Made by a program: the position numbers and the translations under genes
Notes under the pieces: generated by a model
What the model was told of the DNA's origin: nothing
Databases searched by the model: none
What the model saw: only the letters and a program-made list of their open reading frames with translations
NCBI GenBank assembly: GCA_000686145.1
Contig: JMMB01000007.1
Span: 1,054,001-1,118,000 of the forward strand
Reading direction: 5' to 3'
Length of the DNA: 64,000 bases
Source of the DNA: Peptostreptococcaceae bacterium VA2
GTDB taxonomy: Bacteria > Bacillota > Clostridia > Peptostreptococcales > Peptostreptococcaceae
In this document: piece by piece, positions 27,478-37,023 of the stretch
Position numbering within the stretch: the first letter of the stretch is position 1
Layout of the letters: every line of letters begins with the position of its first letter

Positions 27478-29871
27478 GTGGCTAAAAAGAAGAAAAGTAA
27501 AAAGAAGGATAGTCAATTAAGTTTTAATAGAGAATATCATAATTTAGTAACCATATTTATAGGTATATTTTTATTATATAGTTTAAATTCGAGCTCTATG
27601 GGATTAATAGGAAGCATGATGCAAACACTTTTTAAAGGTTTATTTGGATCACTTTCAATAGTTATTCCATTTATAGTTATACTAACGGGTATACTTGGGT
27701 TCTTTGAAGGTAATGAATATATATATAGATTAAAAAATACTAAGGCTTATTATATTGGAATCATATTTATATTTGTTTTTTATGGATTATTAAATTCAAG
27801 AAACTTGCCAGTAGATAGCCCACTAAATTCTGAAATGTTGAAACCTGTAATGGAAATGGGTGTCAGTGGTAAAGGACCAGGCTTAATAGCTACAACTATA
27901 ATATACTATATAAGCAAGGTGTTTGGTATAACAGGCGGATGGATGATAAGTATATTTGCACTTGTAATAGTATTATTATTTACATTTAATATATCTGTAA
28001 AAGATTTAATACTAAATGTAAAAGCAAAATCAACTAGTGCTAAAAATGGGAATCTTAATTTGAAAGATAAAGTTTCGAATATGAAAAAATCTGCACTTGA
28101 GATGATGACTGATGAAGTAGATGAAGCTACAATGATTAAAAAAGAAGGTTTGTTAAAAGGCTTTATGTCCAAAACCAAGAAAGAAAAAAATGAAGAGCCG
28201 GTATTAAATATAGACAATGAGATAGATGAAGTTGATGATAAAACTATAAAAATAGTAGGATTTAATAAAGCTGAAGATGAGTATCTAGAAATATTAGAGG
28301 GAACTCAAAGTATGTCAGAACTAGATGTGTTAAAAGAACTTCAAAGCTTTAATAAAGAAGAATGTAAAGATGTTAAAGAACAACCAGTTAAAACATCTAA
28401 AACATTTTATGATAAAAACACACAAGCAATAGATATAAAGCCAGAAGAAAATTATAAAAATTATAAAAAACCTACTCTTGAAATATTAAACAAAATAGAT
28501 AAAAAGAGTGATGAAAATGGCAAAAAGAAAGTTTTAAAAAATGCATCTTTACTAGAAAAAACATTAGCAGACTTTGGCGTTGAAGCAAAAGTTAATCAAG
28601 TTACAGTAGGTCCTACTATAACAAGATATGAAATACAGCCAAGCCCAGGAGTTAAGGTAAGTAAAATAGTAAACTTAACAGATGATATAGCTTTAAGCTT
28701 AGCAGCTAAAAGTATAAGGATAGAAGCACCAATACCAGGAAAGAGTGCAATAGGTATAGAAGTTCCAAATGAAAATGCACAAATGGTAACAGTTCGTGAA
28801 GTACTAGAAAGCGATGAATTTAAGAAATTTGATTCACCTCTTGCAATGGCATTAGGTAAAGATATAAGCGGAAAAACTGTAATAGGTGACATAGGCAAAA
28901 TGCCACACTTACTTATTGCAGGATCAACAGGTTCAGGAAAAAGTGTCTGCGTAAATACTTTGATAAGTAGTATACTGTACAAAGCAAAGCCTGATGAAGT
29001 TAAATTATTGCTTATAGACCCAAAAGTTGTAGAACTTGCAAGCTACAATGGAATACCACATTTACTAACACCAGTAGTCACAGACCCTAAAAAAGCTGCC
29101 AATGCACTTAATTGGGCTGTAGTTGAAATGAATAGAAGATATAAATTATTTGCAGAGAATCAAGTTAAAGATATTACAAGTTACAATGAAAAATGTGAAG
29201 ATAAATTACCTAAAATTGTAATAATAATAGATGAGCTTGCAGATTTAATGATGGCAAGTGCAAATGATGTGGAAGATTATATATGTAGATTAGCACAAAT
29301 GGCAAGAGCAGCTGGTATGCACTTAATAGTAGCAACTCAAAGACCGTCTGTAGATGTTATTACAGGAGTTATAAAAGCAAATATTCCGTCAAGAATAGCA
29401 TTTGCTGTTTCGTCTCAAACTGATTCTAGAACGATACTTGATATGGGTGGAGCGGAAAAATTACTAGGTAAAGGTGATATGTTATTTTACCCACTAGGTG
29501 CAGCTAAACCTGTAAGACTTCAAGGGGCATTTATATCTGAAGGTGAATCAGAAAAAGTAATAGACTTTGTAAAAAATCAAATTAAAGAAGATGTAAAATA
29601 TGAACAAGGCATAATGGAAACTATATCTAAACCAGCAATGACTAAATCTAGTAGTGAAGATGAACTTTTAAATCAAGCTATAGAATTTGTAGTAGAGAGC
29701 GGACAAGGATCTTCATCTATGTTACAAAGAAAGTTTAAAATTGGGTTTAACAGAGCTGCAAGACTTATAGATTCTATGGAAGAAAGAGGTATAGTTGGGC
29801 AAAGTGAAGGTAGCAAACCACGAAAGGTTTTAATGAGCAAACAAGACTTGCAAAATTTAGAAGGTGAATAA
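27478..29871 (+). CDS. ftsK: DNA translocase FtsK/SpoIIIE
   Basis: A 797-residue hexameric DNA pump that clears chromosomes from the septum in division or into the forespore. Four N-terminal membrane segments lie at about 20-170, then a charged linker, then the motor domain: [16 protein letters not shown] (Walker A, about 480), [13 protein letters not shown] (Walker B) and [21 protein letters not shown]. The C-terminal gamma winged helix has [23 protein letters not shown] at 27478 is chosen because AAGAGGTGAG lies at the right distance; the in-frame GTG at 27469 is inside that site. Whether it serves division, sporulation or both cannot be told. Confidence 0.96.
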   Translation: MAKKKKSKKKDSQLSFNREYHNLVTIFIGIFLLYSLNSSSMGLIGSMMQTLFKGLFGSLSIVIPFIVILTGILGFFEGNEYIYRLKNTKAYYIGIIFIFVFYGLLNSRNLPVDSPLNSEMLKPVMEMGVSGKGPGLIATTIIYYISKVFGITGGWMISIFALVIVLLFTFNISVKDLILNVKAKSTSAKNGNLNLKDKVSNMKKSALEMMTDEVDEATMIKKEGLLKGFMSKTKKEKNEEPVLNIDNEIDEVDDKTIKIVGFNKAEDEYLEILEGTQSMSELDVLKELQSFNKEECKDVKEQPVKTSKTFYDKNTQAIDIKPEENYKNYKKPTLEILNKIDKKSDENGKKKVLKNASLLEKTLADFGVEAKVNQVTVGPTITRYEIQPSPGVKVSKIVNLTDDIALSLAAKSIRIEAPIPGKSAIGIEVPNENAQMVTVREVLESDEFKKFDSPLAMALGKDISGKTVIGDIGKMPHLLIAGSTGSGKSVCVNTLISSILYKAKPDEVKLLLIDPKVVELASYNGIPHLLTPVVTDPKKAANALNWAVVEMNRRYKLFAENQVKDITSYNEKCEDKLPKIVIIIDELADLMMASANDVEDYICRLAQMARAAGMHLIVATQRPSVDVITGVIKANIPSRIAFAVSSQTDSRTILDMGGAEKLLGKGDMLFYPLGAAKPVRLQGAFISEGESEKVIDFVKNQIKEDVKYEQGIMETISKPAMTKSSSEDELLNQAIEFVVESGQGSSSMLQRKFKIGFNRAARLIDSMEERGIVGQSEGSKPRKVLMSKQDLQNLEGE

Positions 29872-29873
29872 AA

Positions 29874-30920
29874 TTGAAAACAATAAAAATTAAAGACGCA
29901 CTAAACCTTAAAAAAGTAATATTTATAGATGTAAGAACTGAGGCTGAATACAATGAAGATAGCATATTAAATGCTGTCAATATACCGTTGTTTAAAAATG
30001 AAGAACGTAAAGATGTTGGAACTTTATATAAAAATCATGGTAAAGATGAAGCTATAAAAAAAGGATTTGACTATGCATCATATAAATTAAAAGATATATA
30101 TTTACAATCCAATGAACTATCTAACAAATATGACCATATAGTTGTATATTGTGCTAGAGGTGGAATGAGAAGTGGATCTGTGGTAAATTTATTAACATCT
30201 TTAGGTGTAGAAGTATACCAACTCGAGGGCGGATATAAAGCTTATAGAAATTTTGTATTAGATTATTTAAATAGTATAATGGATACTAAGAAATTTATAG
30301 TAATTCATGGGCTTACAGGAGCTGGGAAAACAGACTTATTATACATGTTAGAAGACAAAGGGATCGATAATATTGATTTAGAAGGATTAGCTAAAAACAG
30401 TGGATCTACATTTGGATTTATAACTCATGATAAAAAACCACCTTCTCAGAAAAAATTTGAAACTAAGATTTTTGAAGATTTATATTTCTCAAAGAGTGAT
30501 TATATATTTATAGAAAGTGAAAGCAAAAGAGTTGGGCATGTATCTGTGCCAAATGAAATTTATGAAGCTATAATAAGAGATGGACATCACATACTTTTAG
30601 AATGTAGCTTAGAAAATAGAGTTAAAAGACTTTGTAGAGATTATATAGATGGAAAAGATAATTTAGATATTTTAAAAGACTGTATAAATAAATTTAGAAA
30701 AAGGCTTGGAAATGAAAAGATAGATGAATATATTCTTTTATTAGAAGAAGGAAAATATGAGGACTTAGTAGAAAAGTATTTAGTAGAATACTATGATCCC
30801 TTATATATGCATTCTGTAGAAAAATATATATACAATACGGAAATCAATTTTGATAATATGAATATAGCTTTAGAAGAGGCTATGGTATTTCATAAGGCAG
30901 CAGTGGAAGGAGCAATATAA
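29874..30920 (+). CDS. mnmH: tRNA 2-selenouridine synthase MnmH
   Basis: A 348-residue enzyme that replaces sulfur by selenium (via a geranylated intermediate) in wobble 2-thiouridines of tRNA. The N-terminal rhodanese domain has its Cys in VVYCARGGMRSGS; the C-terminal P-loop domain begins at about 145 with HGLTGAGKTDLL. TTG start at 29874, two bases after the ftsK stop with AAGGTG inside that gene's end, suggests coupling. It overlaps rimO by one base. The reaction requires selenophosphate, so selD should exist elsewhere in the genome. Confidence 0.92.
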   Translation: MKTIKIKDALNLKKVIFIDVRTEAEYNEDSILNAVNIPLFKNEERKDVGTLYKNHGKDEAIKKGFDYASYKLKDIYLQSNELSNKYDHIVVYCARGGMRSGSVVNLLTSLGVEVYQLEGGYKAYRNFVLDYLNSIMDTKKFIVIHGLTGAGKTDLLYMLEDKGIDNIDLEGLAKNSGSTFGFITHDKKPPSQKKFETKIFEDLYFSKSDYIFIESESKRVGHVSVPNEIYEAIIRDGHHILLECSLENRVKRLCRDYIDGKDNLDILKDCINKFRKRLGNEKIDEYILLLEEGKYEDLVEKYLVEYYDPLYMHSVEKYIYNTEINFDNMNIALEEAMVFHKAAVEGAI

Positions 30921-32254
30921 TGTTAAAAATAGCACTAGAATCACTAGGATGTTCTAAGAACCTAGTAGACGCAGAAATAATGATGGGAATACTAAATAAA
31001 AAAGGATATAAGTTAGTTGGAGAATTCTCAGAAGCTGACATAATAATAGTTAATACATGTGGATTTATTGAATCTGCTAAGCAAGAATCTATAGATACTA
31101 TTTTAGAACTTGCAGAATACAAAACTAATGGAAACTTAAAAATACTTATAGTTACAGGATGCCTAGCGCAAAGGTATGCACAGGAGTTAAAAGATGAAAT
31201 ACCAGAAATAGATGCAATAGTTGGTACAGGAAGTTATCAAAATATAGATGAGATAATAAATGGATTAAAGGAAGAAAAGCAAATAGTAAGTCTTAATGAT
31301 ATAGAATTTGCTTACAATGAAGAACTTCCAAGATACATATCAACTCCAAGTCATATGGCTTACCTAAAGATAGGTGAAGGGTGTGACAACCATTGTACTT
31401 ATTGCATAATTCCGAAGTTAAGAGGAAAGTACAGAAGTAGAAAAATGGAAGATGTAATAAAAGAAGCTAAAGATTTAGCAGCTAGAGGTGTAAAAGAACT
31501 TGTAGTTATAGCACAAGATACAACAAAATATGGATGTGATCTATATGGAAAAGAAATGTTACCAGAACTTTTAGAAGAACTTGCAAATATAGACGGATTG
31601 AAGTGGATAAGAATAATGTATTCATACCCAGAATCAATAACTGAAGAATTAGTAAAAGTTATAAAGAAGTATGATAACATATGTAATTACTTTGACATGC
31701 CTATACAACATGCAAGTAATAAAATACTAAGACTAATGAATAGAAAAACTACTAAAGAAGATATATTATCAAAAATAGAAATGATAAGAACTCATATACC
31801 AGATGCAACAGTTAGAACTACAATAATAGTTGGGTTCCCAGGTGAAACCGAAGAAGACTTTAAAGAAATAGTAGATTTTGCAAAGGTAGTAAAGTTTGAT
31901 AGATTAGGTGCATTTGCATATTCAAGAGAAGAAGACACGGCAGCTGATAAACTTCCTAACCATTTAGAAGAAGAAGTTAAAGCTGAAAGAAGAGATGCTT
32001 TAATGTTAGTACAACAAGGAATATCTCAAGGACTTAATGCTAAAAAAGTTGGGAATATATATGAAGTGTTAATAGAAGAACAAATAGAAGATAATGTATA
32101 TATAGGAAGAACGCAAGGGGATGCAGAGGAGATAGATAGTATAGTGTATGTAAAATCTAAGAATCAACTTAATGCAGGCGATTTTGTAACTGCTAAAATA
32201 AATAATGCATTAGAGTATGATTTAATGGGGGATGTAGTAGATGAACTTGCCTAA
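30920..32254 (+). CDS. rimO: Ribosomal protein S12 methylthiotransferase RimO
   Basis: A 444-residue radical-SAM enzyme that methylthiolates Asp of ribosomal protein S12. The N-terminal UPF0004 domain has ESLGCSKNLVDAEIMMG and VNTCGFIESAKQES with its three cluster cysteines; the radical-SAM triad is CDNHCTYC; a TRAM domain ends the protein. The N-terminal phrase separates RimO from MiaB. It shares one base with mnmH and overlaps pgsA by 14. Confidence 0.96.
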   Translation: MLKIALESLGCSKNLVDAEIMMGILNKKGYKLVGEFSEADIIIVNTCGFIESAKQESIDTILELAEYKTNGNLKILIVTGCLAQRYAQELKDEIPEIDAIVGTGSYQNIDEIINGLKEEKQIVSLNDIEFAYNEELPRYISTPSHMAYLKIGEGCDNHCTYCIIPKLRGKYRSRKMEDVIKEAKDLAARGVKELVVIAQDTTKYGCDLYGKEMLPELLEELANIDGLKWIRIMYSYPESITEELVKVIKKYDNICNYFDMPIQHASNKILRLMNRKTTKEDILSKIEMIRTHIPDATVRTTIIVGFPGETEEDFKEIVDFAKVVKFDRLGAFAYSREEDTAADKLPNHLEEEVKAERRDALMLVQQGISQGLNAKKVGNIYEVLIEEQIEDNVYIGRTQGDAEEIDSIVYVKSKNQLNAGDFVTAKINNALEYDLMGDVVDELA

Positions 32255-32783
32255 TAAATTAACTTTATTTAGGATATTTTTAATACCAGTATTAGTAGTG
32301 GTAATGTTACTTAACATACCAAATAAATTCTTAATATCTTGTATAATTTTTATTGTAGCATCGATAACAGATGCTATGGATGGACATATAGCGAGAAAAC
32401 ATAATTTAGTTACAGATTTTGGTAAATTTATGGACCCGTTAGCAGATAAACTTCTAGTTATATCAGTTCTTACATGTATGATAGAAGTTGGTCTTGTTAC
32501 AAGCTGGATGGTTATAATAATAGTAGCTAGAGAACTGACTGTAAGTATATTAAGAGCGATAGCGGCCGCAGACGGAAAAGTAATAGCAGCTAGCGGTGGA
32601 GGAAAGTTAAAAACAATAAGCCAAATGGGATCAATAATAATAATATTATTAGGGGCACATTTTGTAAATCCGCTATTAACAAATATAGGAGATATAGCTA
32701 TGTTAATAGCTACATTACTGACACTGTATTCTGGATGGGAATATTTATATAAGAATAAAGAATTATTTATGAATAGCAAATAA
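32241..32783 (+). CDS. pgsA: CDP-diacylglycerol-glycerol-3-phosphate phosphatidyltransferase
   Basis: A 180-residue membrane enzyme making phosphatidylglycerol phosphate from CDP-diacylglycerol. The CDP-alcohol phosphotransferase motif is complete: DAMDGHIARKHNLVTDFGKF followed by MDPLADK. Four to five membrane helices. It overlaps the end of rimO; GGGGGATGTAG lies before the ATG. It has its usual place upstream of recA. Confidence 0.96.
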   Translation: MNLPNKLTLFRIFLIPVLVVVMLLNIPNKFLISCIIFIVASITDAMDGHIARKHNLVTDFGKFMDPLADKLLVISVLTCMIEVGLVTSWMVIIIVARELTVSILRAIAAADGKVIAASGGGKLKTISQMGSIIIILLGAHFVNPLLTNIGDIAMLIATLLTLYSGWEYLYKNKELFMNSK

Positions 32784-32792
32784 TAACAAAAG

Positions 32793-32828
32793 CAGTGAAG
32801 AGTATATATAAAATCTTCACTGTTTTTT
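32793..32828 (+). terminator. Terminator after pgsA
   Basis: CAGTGAAGA pairs with TCTTCACTG and runs into six Ts. The following stretch to 33048 is AT-rich with no gene; cinA and rodZ, often found here in relatives, are absent. Confidence 0.8.
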
Positions 32829-33048
32829 ATTGCGTAGGAAATTTAAATGATATTTCTCTAGAATTTTTATTAAAAATCTTAAAATGATAAGTATGCATAT
32901 TAAACAATAATTAAAACTTAATAAACTGTATAAAAATAGCAATATTTGTGCATAAATAAAGGTAATATAGGAAAATTTTACTTGAAATATAATTAAAAAA
33001 ATAACGCATAAATAATCTAAATAATTAAATACAAAATATTTTTTAGAA

Positions 33049-33077
33049 TTGACGTAAATTAAAATATACGATATAAT
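33049..33077 (+). promoter_or_regulatory. recA promoter
   Basis: TTGACG, 17 bases, TATAAT: near-consensus sigma-A promoter, RNA start expected near 33084. Confidence 0.8.
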
Positions 33078-33092
33078 TAATGTATAGTTATA

Positions 33093-33104
33093 GAACAAAT
33101 GTTT
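33093..33104 (+). promoter_or_regulatory. LexA-box candidate at recA
   Basis: GAACAAATGTTT matches the Gram-positive LexA pattern GAACnnnnGTTC at all but the last base and lies just past the predicted RNA start, where LexA would block transcription. Confidence 0.6.
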
Positions 33105-33135
33105 GTAATTTATATAGATGAAGGGATGGAAAAAT

Positions 33136-34182
33136 ATGAGTATAGAACAAGATAAACTAAAAGCACTTAATCAAGCATTAGGTCAAATAGAAAAGGATTT
33201 TGGTAAGGGATCAGTAATGAAATTAGGAGAAGCTACATCTATGGTAATAGATGTTATACCAACTGGATCTATAGGATTAGATATAGCAATTGGTATAGGT
33301 GGTCTTCCAAAGGGTAGAATAGTAGAAATTTATGGACCTGAGTCTTCAGGTAAAACAACAGTAGCACTACATTCAGTAGCAGAAGCTCAAAAACAAGGTG
33401 GAATAGCAGCATTCATAGATGCAGAACATGCACTTGACCCAATATATGCAAAAGCATTAGGTGTAGATATAGATAACTTAATAATATCTCAACCAGATAC
33501 AGGAGAACAAGCTTTAGAAATAGCTGAGGCGCTTATAAGAAGTGGTGCTATAGATATAATCGTAGTCGATTCAGTTGCAGCACTTGTTCCAAGAGCAGAA
33601 ATAGAAGGGGATATGGGAGATAGTCATATTGGTCTTCAAGCTAGACTTATGTCTCAAGCATTAAGAAAATTAACGGGGTCTATTAAAAAGTCAAATTGTG
33701 TAGCTATATTTATAAACCAATTAAGAGAAAAAGTTGGTATAATGTTCGGTAACCCAGAAACAACAACTGGAGGACGTGCACTTAAATTCTATTCTTCTGT
33801 AAGATTAGATGTTAGAAGAATAGATTCAATAAAACAAGGTGATAAAGTAATAGGAAGTAGAACAAGAGTAAAAGTAGTGAAAAATAAAGTTGCTCCACCA
33901 TTTAAACAAGCTGAATTTGATATAATGTATGGAGAGGGTATATCTAAAATTGGAGATTTATTAGATATAGCAGCTGATATAGATATAATTAAAAAATCAG
34001 GGTCTTGGTATGCTTATAATGAAATAAAACTTGGACAAGGTAGAGAGAATGCTAAAAAGTTTTTATTTGACAATCAAGATTTAATAAATGAAGTAGATGA
34101 AAAAGTTAGAAAACACTATAATTTAGATGAAAATGAAGAAGATACATCGGAAAAAGATGACAAATTACAAAATTTAGAATAA
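33136..34182 (+). CDS. recA: Recombinase RecA
   Basis: A 348-residue DNA strand-exchange ATPase and SOS coprotease. Walker A is GPESSGKTT; other motifs are [26 protein letters not shown] and the L2 region [22 protein letters not shown]. An acidic tail ends it. An ATG at 33118 is in frame, but GAAGGGATGG places the start at ATG 33136, giving [20 protein letters not shown]. Confidence 0.98.
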   Translation: MSIEQDKLKALNQALGQIEKDFGKGSVMKLGEATSMVIDVIPTGSIGLDIAIGIGGLPKGRIVEIYGPESSGKTTVALHSVAEAQKQGGIAAFIDAEHALDPIYAKALGVDIDNLIISQPDTGEQALEIAEALIRSGAIDIIVVDSVAALVPRAEIEGDMGDSHIGLQARLMSQALRKLTGSIKKSNCVAIFINQLREKVGIMFGNPETTTGGRALKFYSSVRLDVRRIDSIKQGDKVIGSRTRVKVVKNKVAPPFKQAEFDIMYGEGISKIGDLLDIAADIDIIKKSGSWYAYNEIKLGQGRENAKKFLFDNQDLINEVDEKVRKHYNLDENEEDTSEKDDKLQNLE

Positions 34183-34209
34183 TAAAAGACATACACACCT
34201 CCTATTAAC

Positions 34210-34238
34210 TTGACATGCGTTAGAAAAAATTATAAAAT
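34210..34238 (+). promoter_or_regulatory. Promoter candidate for rny
   Basis: TTGACA, 17 bases, TAAAAT. It would give a leader of about 190 bases with a hairpin at 34343-34364 (ATGATAT with ATATCAT). Confidence 0.6.
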
Positions 34239-34437
34239 TAAATAAAGATAGAATATCTAAATTTGATTTTATAGCAAAATATTCTTATAAATAAAAAATA
34301 AAGGTGTTTTGTTGTTATTACAACACATACTATGAGTATTTAATGATATCTTATTTTATATCATAGTTGTACTTGTGATTATAAAAATGATTAAAAAAGG
34401 TTTAGAAAGTGACATTTTGGGATTATTAACAAAGGAG

Positions 34438-35976
34438 GTGGATGTCATAGATACTATAGTAATAATTTTAGGTGGAGCCGTGGGTATTTTAGTTGGATAT
34501 TTTGTAAGAAAAAATATATCTGAAGCTAAAATTGGCCAATCTGAAAATTTAGCCAAAGAAATAATAGATAAAGCAAACAGAGATTCAGAAACAGTGCAAA
34601 AAGAAAAGCTATTAGAGGCTAAAGAAGAGATCCATAAATGGAGAACTGAAGCAGAGAGAGAAAACAAAGAAAGACGAATTGACTTACAGAAGTATGAAAA
34701 AAGAGTAATACAAAAAGAAGAAGTACTAGATAGAAAATTACAAAACTTAGAATCAAAAGAAACTAGTTTAGGTGATAGGTTAAAAAATGTAGCAAAAAAA
34801 GAAGAAGAAGTAGAAGGTATAAAGGTTAAGCAACTAGAAAAGCTAGAGAATATTTCCGGAATAACTTCTGATAAAGCAAAAGAAATTATTTTGACTAATG
34901 CTGAAAGAGAAGTAAGACGTGAGATGTCTATAATGATAAAAGAAATAGAATCTCAAGCTAAAGAAGAAGCTGAAAAGAAATCAAGAGAAATAATAAGTTA
35001 TGCTATCCAAAAATGTGCAGCAGATCATGTTGCAGAGACTACTGTAACAGTAGTAAATTTACCTAATGATGAAATGAAGGGTAGAATTATAGGTAGAGAG
35101 GGTAGAAATATAAGAACGTTAGAAACTCTAACAGGAATAGATCTTATTATAGATGATACTCCTGAAGCTGTAATTTTATCAGGATTTGATCCTATAAGAA
35201 GAGAAGTTGCGAGAATTGCACTTGAAAAACTAATAGGCGATGGTAGAATACATCCAGCTAGAATTGAAGAGATGGTTGAAAAGGCCAAAAAAGAAGTTGA
35301 CAGTATAATAAAAGAGTATGGGGAACAAGCTGCATTTGAAACAGCTGTACATGGGTTACATCCAGAGTTAGTTAGATTATTAGGTAGACTTAATTATAGA
35401 ACTAGTTATGGGCAAAATGTACTTAAGCATTCTATAGAAGTTGCACATATAGCAGGGATAATGGCAGCTGAGATAGGTGCTGATGTTAAGTTAGCAAAAA
35501 GAGCTGGTTTATTACACGATATAGGGAAATCTGTAGACCATGAAATGGAAGGTACGCATGTTGAGATAGGTATGGACTTATTAAAGAGATATAAAGAATC
35601 TAAAGATATAATACATGCTATGAGTACACATCATGGAGATTATGAGCCACAAACGATAGAAGCTGTTTTAGTAACTGCAGCAGATGCTATATCAGCAGCT
35701 AGACCAGGTGCTAGACGTGAAACGTTAGAAGCTTATATTAAAAGATTAGAGAAGTTAGAAGAAATAGCTAATTCATATGAAGGAGTAGAAAAATCGTTTG
35801 CTATACAAGCAGGTAGAGAAGTTAGAATAATGGTAAAACCTGAAAATGTTAGCGATGAAGATATACACTTATTAGCTAGGGATATGACTAAGAAAATCGA
35901 AGATGAACTTGAGTATCCAGGTCAAATAAAAGTAAGTATAATAAGAGAAACTAGAGCAATAGAATATGCTAAATAA
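34438..35976 (+). CDS. rny: Ribonuclease Y (start uncertain)
   Basis: A membrane-bound endoribonuclease that starts much mRNA decay; about 510 residues as usual. It has an N-terminal membrane helix ([17 protein letters not shown]), a long coiled coil, KH ([17 protein letters not shown]) and HD domain ([13 protein letters not shown]). The start is odd. The only strong ribosome site, AAAGGAGGTG at 34431-34440, has no ATG, GTG or TTG at the proper distance: GTG 34438 lies inside it, and the codon at the ideal place (34447) is ATA. In-frame GTG 34375 and ATG 34387 lack ribosome sites and would add about 20 residues. Neighbour recA and the family agree on the identity. Confidence 0.93.
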   Translation: MDVIDTIVIILGGAVGILVGYFVRKNISEAKIGQSENLAKEIIDKANRDSETVQKEKLLEAKEEIHKWRTEAERENKERRIDLQKYEKRVIQKEEVLDRKLQNLESKETSLGDRLKNVAKKEEEVEGIKVKQLEKLENISGITSDKAKEIILTNAEREVRREMSIMIKEIESQAKEEAEKKSREIISYAIQKCAADHVAETTVTVVNLPNDEMKGRIIGREGRNIRTLETLTGIDLIIDDTPEAVILSGFDPIRREVARIALEKLIGDGRIHPARIEEMVEKAKKEVDSIIKEYGEQAAFETAVHGLHPELVRLLGRLNYRTSYGQNVLKHSIEVAHIAGIMAAEIGADVKLAKRAGLLHDIGKSVDHEMEGTHVEIGMDLLKRYKESKDIIHAMSTHHGDYEPQTIEAVLVTAADAISAARPGARRETLEAYIKRLEKLEEIANSYEGVEKSFAIQAGREVRIMVKPENVSDEDIHLLARDMTKKIEDELEYPGQIKVSIIRETRAIEYAK

Positions 35977-35980
35977 ATAG

Positions 35981-36008
35981 AAAAGAGGTTTTATACCTCT
36001 TTTTTTTT
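35981..36008 (+). terminator. rny terminator
   Basis: AAAAGAGGT pairs with ACCTCTTTT around TTTAT, then a run of eight Ts. Confidence 0.85.
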
Positions 36009-36035
36009 AATGCAAAATTAAAAATAAGGTAAAGT

Positions 36036-36266
36036 TTGAATAATAAAACAATAAATTCAAATTATAATATAAGAGATGAATTTTTAACTAAGATATTTGC
36101 TATTAATAACCTTAAGTGCAGTGAAAATATATTGAAATATCATAATGAAAATTATATGTTAGTAAAATCATATAATGAAAAAGCCGTAAAAGACTTAGAT
36201 TATATAATAAAAAGTAATAAAATAAAATTTGTTAAAGAAATTTTGATAAGTATAAGAATGATTTAA
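36036..36266 (+). CDS. Small protein of unknown function, possibly a gene fragment
   Basis: A 76-codon frame starting at TTG with AAGGTAAAG upstream. The product is lysine- and asparagine-rich (…FAINNLKCSENILKYHNENY…) and not recognised. It stops just before a second broken frame in another phase, so both may be pieces of one decayed gene. Confidence 0.35.
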   Translation: MNNKTINSNYNIRDEFLTKIFAINNLKCSENILKYHNENYMLVKSYNEKAVKDLDYIIKSNKIKFVKEILISIRMI

Positions 36267-36277
36267 CTATGAATTAA

Positions 36278-36466
36278 GTTGAAAATTACGAAAATTTACT
36301 ACAATCGTATAAAGATAAAAAAATACCTTATAGTGCACTATTAGTGGCTACAAAAATATATTGTATCAGGTTTAATGATGAAGCAACAATTAATCAAACA
36401 TTTTTCAATCCGTATCCAGAAAAATTAATAAATATAAGTGATTCAGGTAAAGGCAGAGATTTATAA
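36278..36466 (+). pseudogene. Open fragment without start, likely gene remnant
   Basis: A 62-codon stretch between stops reads like protein (SALLVATKIYCIRFNDEAT, then FFNPYPEKLINISDSGKGRD) but has no ATG, no ribosome site and a different phase from the preceding small frame. It is probably the tail of a decayed gene. Family unknown. Confidence 0.3.
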
Positions 36467-36538
36467 TAAAATAAGCAATATAAAAACGGTAAAATGGTAA
36501 TAATAAATATAAAAATACAATATAGAAGGAGTAATTTT

Positions 36539-36826
36539 ATGTTAAATAAATTATCTGAAAACCAATATGTAAAAATGACAAAAAATCATGATGATAAAAA
36601 TTACAAAGAAATAGAATACGGTGTTGTACTTAATGGAGAAGAAGACAAGTATGAAATAATGAGTGTAGGATTTGAAAATCGAAATGGACATTTCTTAGAA
36701 TATCCAACAAATGTAGAAAACTTAGTACAAACTTATGATATTAATGATTTAATGTTTGATGAAGTAAAAGAGAATGAAGTAAGAAGAAAGATAAATTTTT
36801 GGCTAGAGAAAAACTATAAAAATTAA
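36539..36826 (+). CDS. Conserved-looking 95-residue protein, unknown
   Basis: The start ATG has AGAAGGAGTAATTTT upstream, a good ribosome site, which favours it over the longer in-frame extension from 36494. The product is soluble and acidic (LSENQYVKMTKNHDDK, then IEYGVVLNGEEDKYEIMSVG). No domain recognised. It stands alone between decayed frames and the helicase gene. Confidence 0.6.
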   Translation: MLNKLSENQYVKMTKNHDDKNYKEIEYGVVLNGEEDKYEIMSVGFENRNGHFLEYPTNVENLVQTYDINDLMFDEVKENEVRRKINFWLEKNYKN

Positions 36827-36987
36827 TTTATTTAGGGACATTTAGTAGTAAATATTAAACTATTTAACATTTGATAAAATACAAAAAAGTGAAATTAATC
36901 CATTAAATTGTTAAAGATTAGAATTATGTAAAAATTAAATAAATTTATTAGATTAAATAACCAAACATAGTAAATTATATCATAAAA

Positions 36988-36996
36988 TGATATAAT
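36988..36996 (+). promoter_or_regulatory. Extended -10 promoter candidate for the UvrD-like gene
   Basis: TGATATAAT 27 bases before the start, the same word as at polC, ftsK and the lipoprotein gene; no clear -35. Confidence 0.45.
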
Positions 36997-37023
36997 TATT
37001 AGTAAATAAGGGGGGGATATCAG

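Noticed and set aside
32222-32779. A 185-codon minus-strand frame opposite pgsA
   Set aside because: pgsA carries the full CDP-alcohol phosphotransferase motif; the opposite frame has no family features and no ribosome site.
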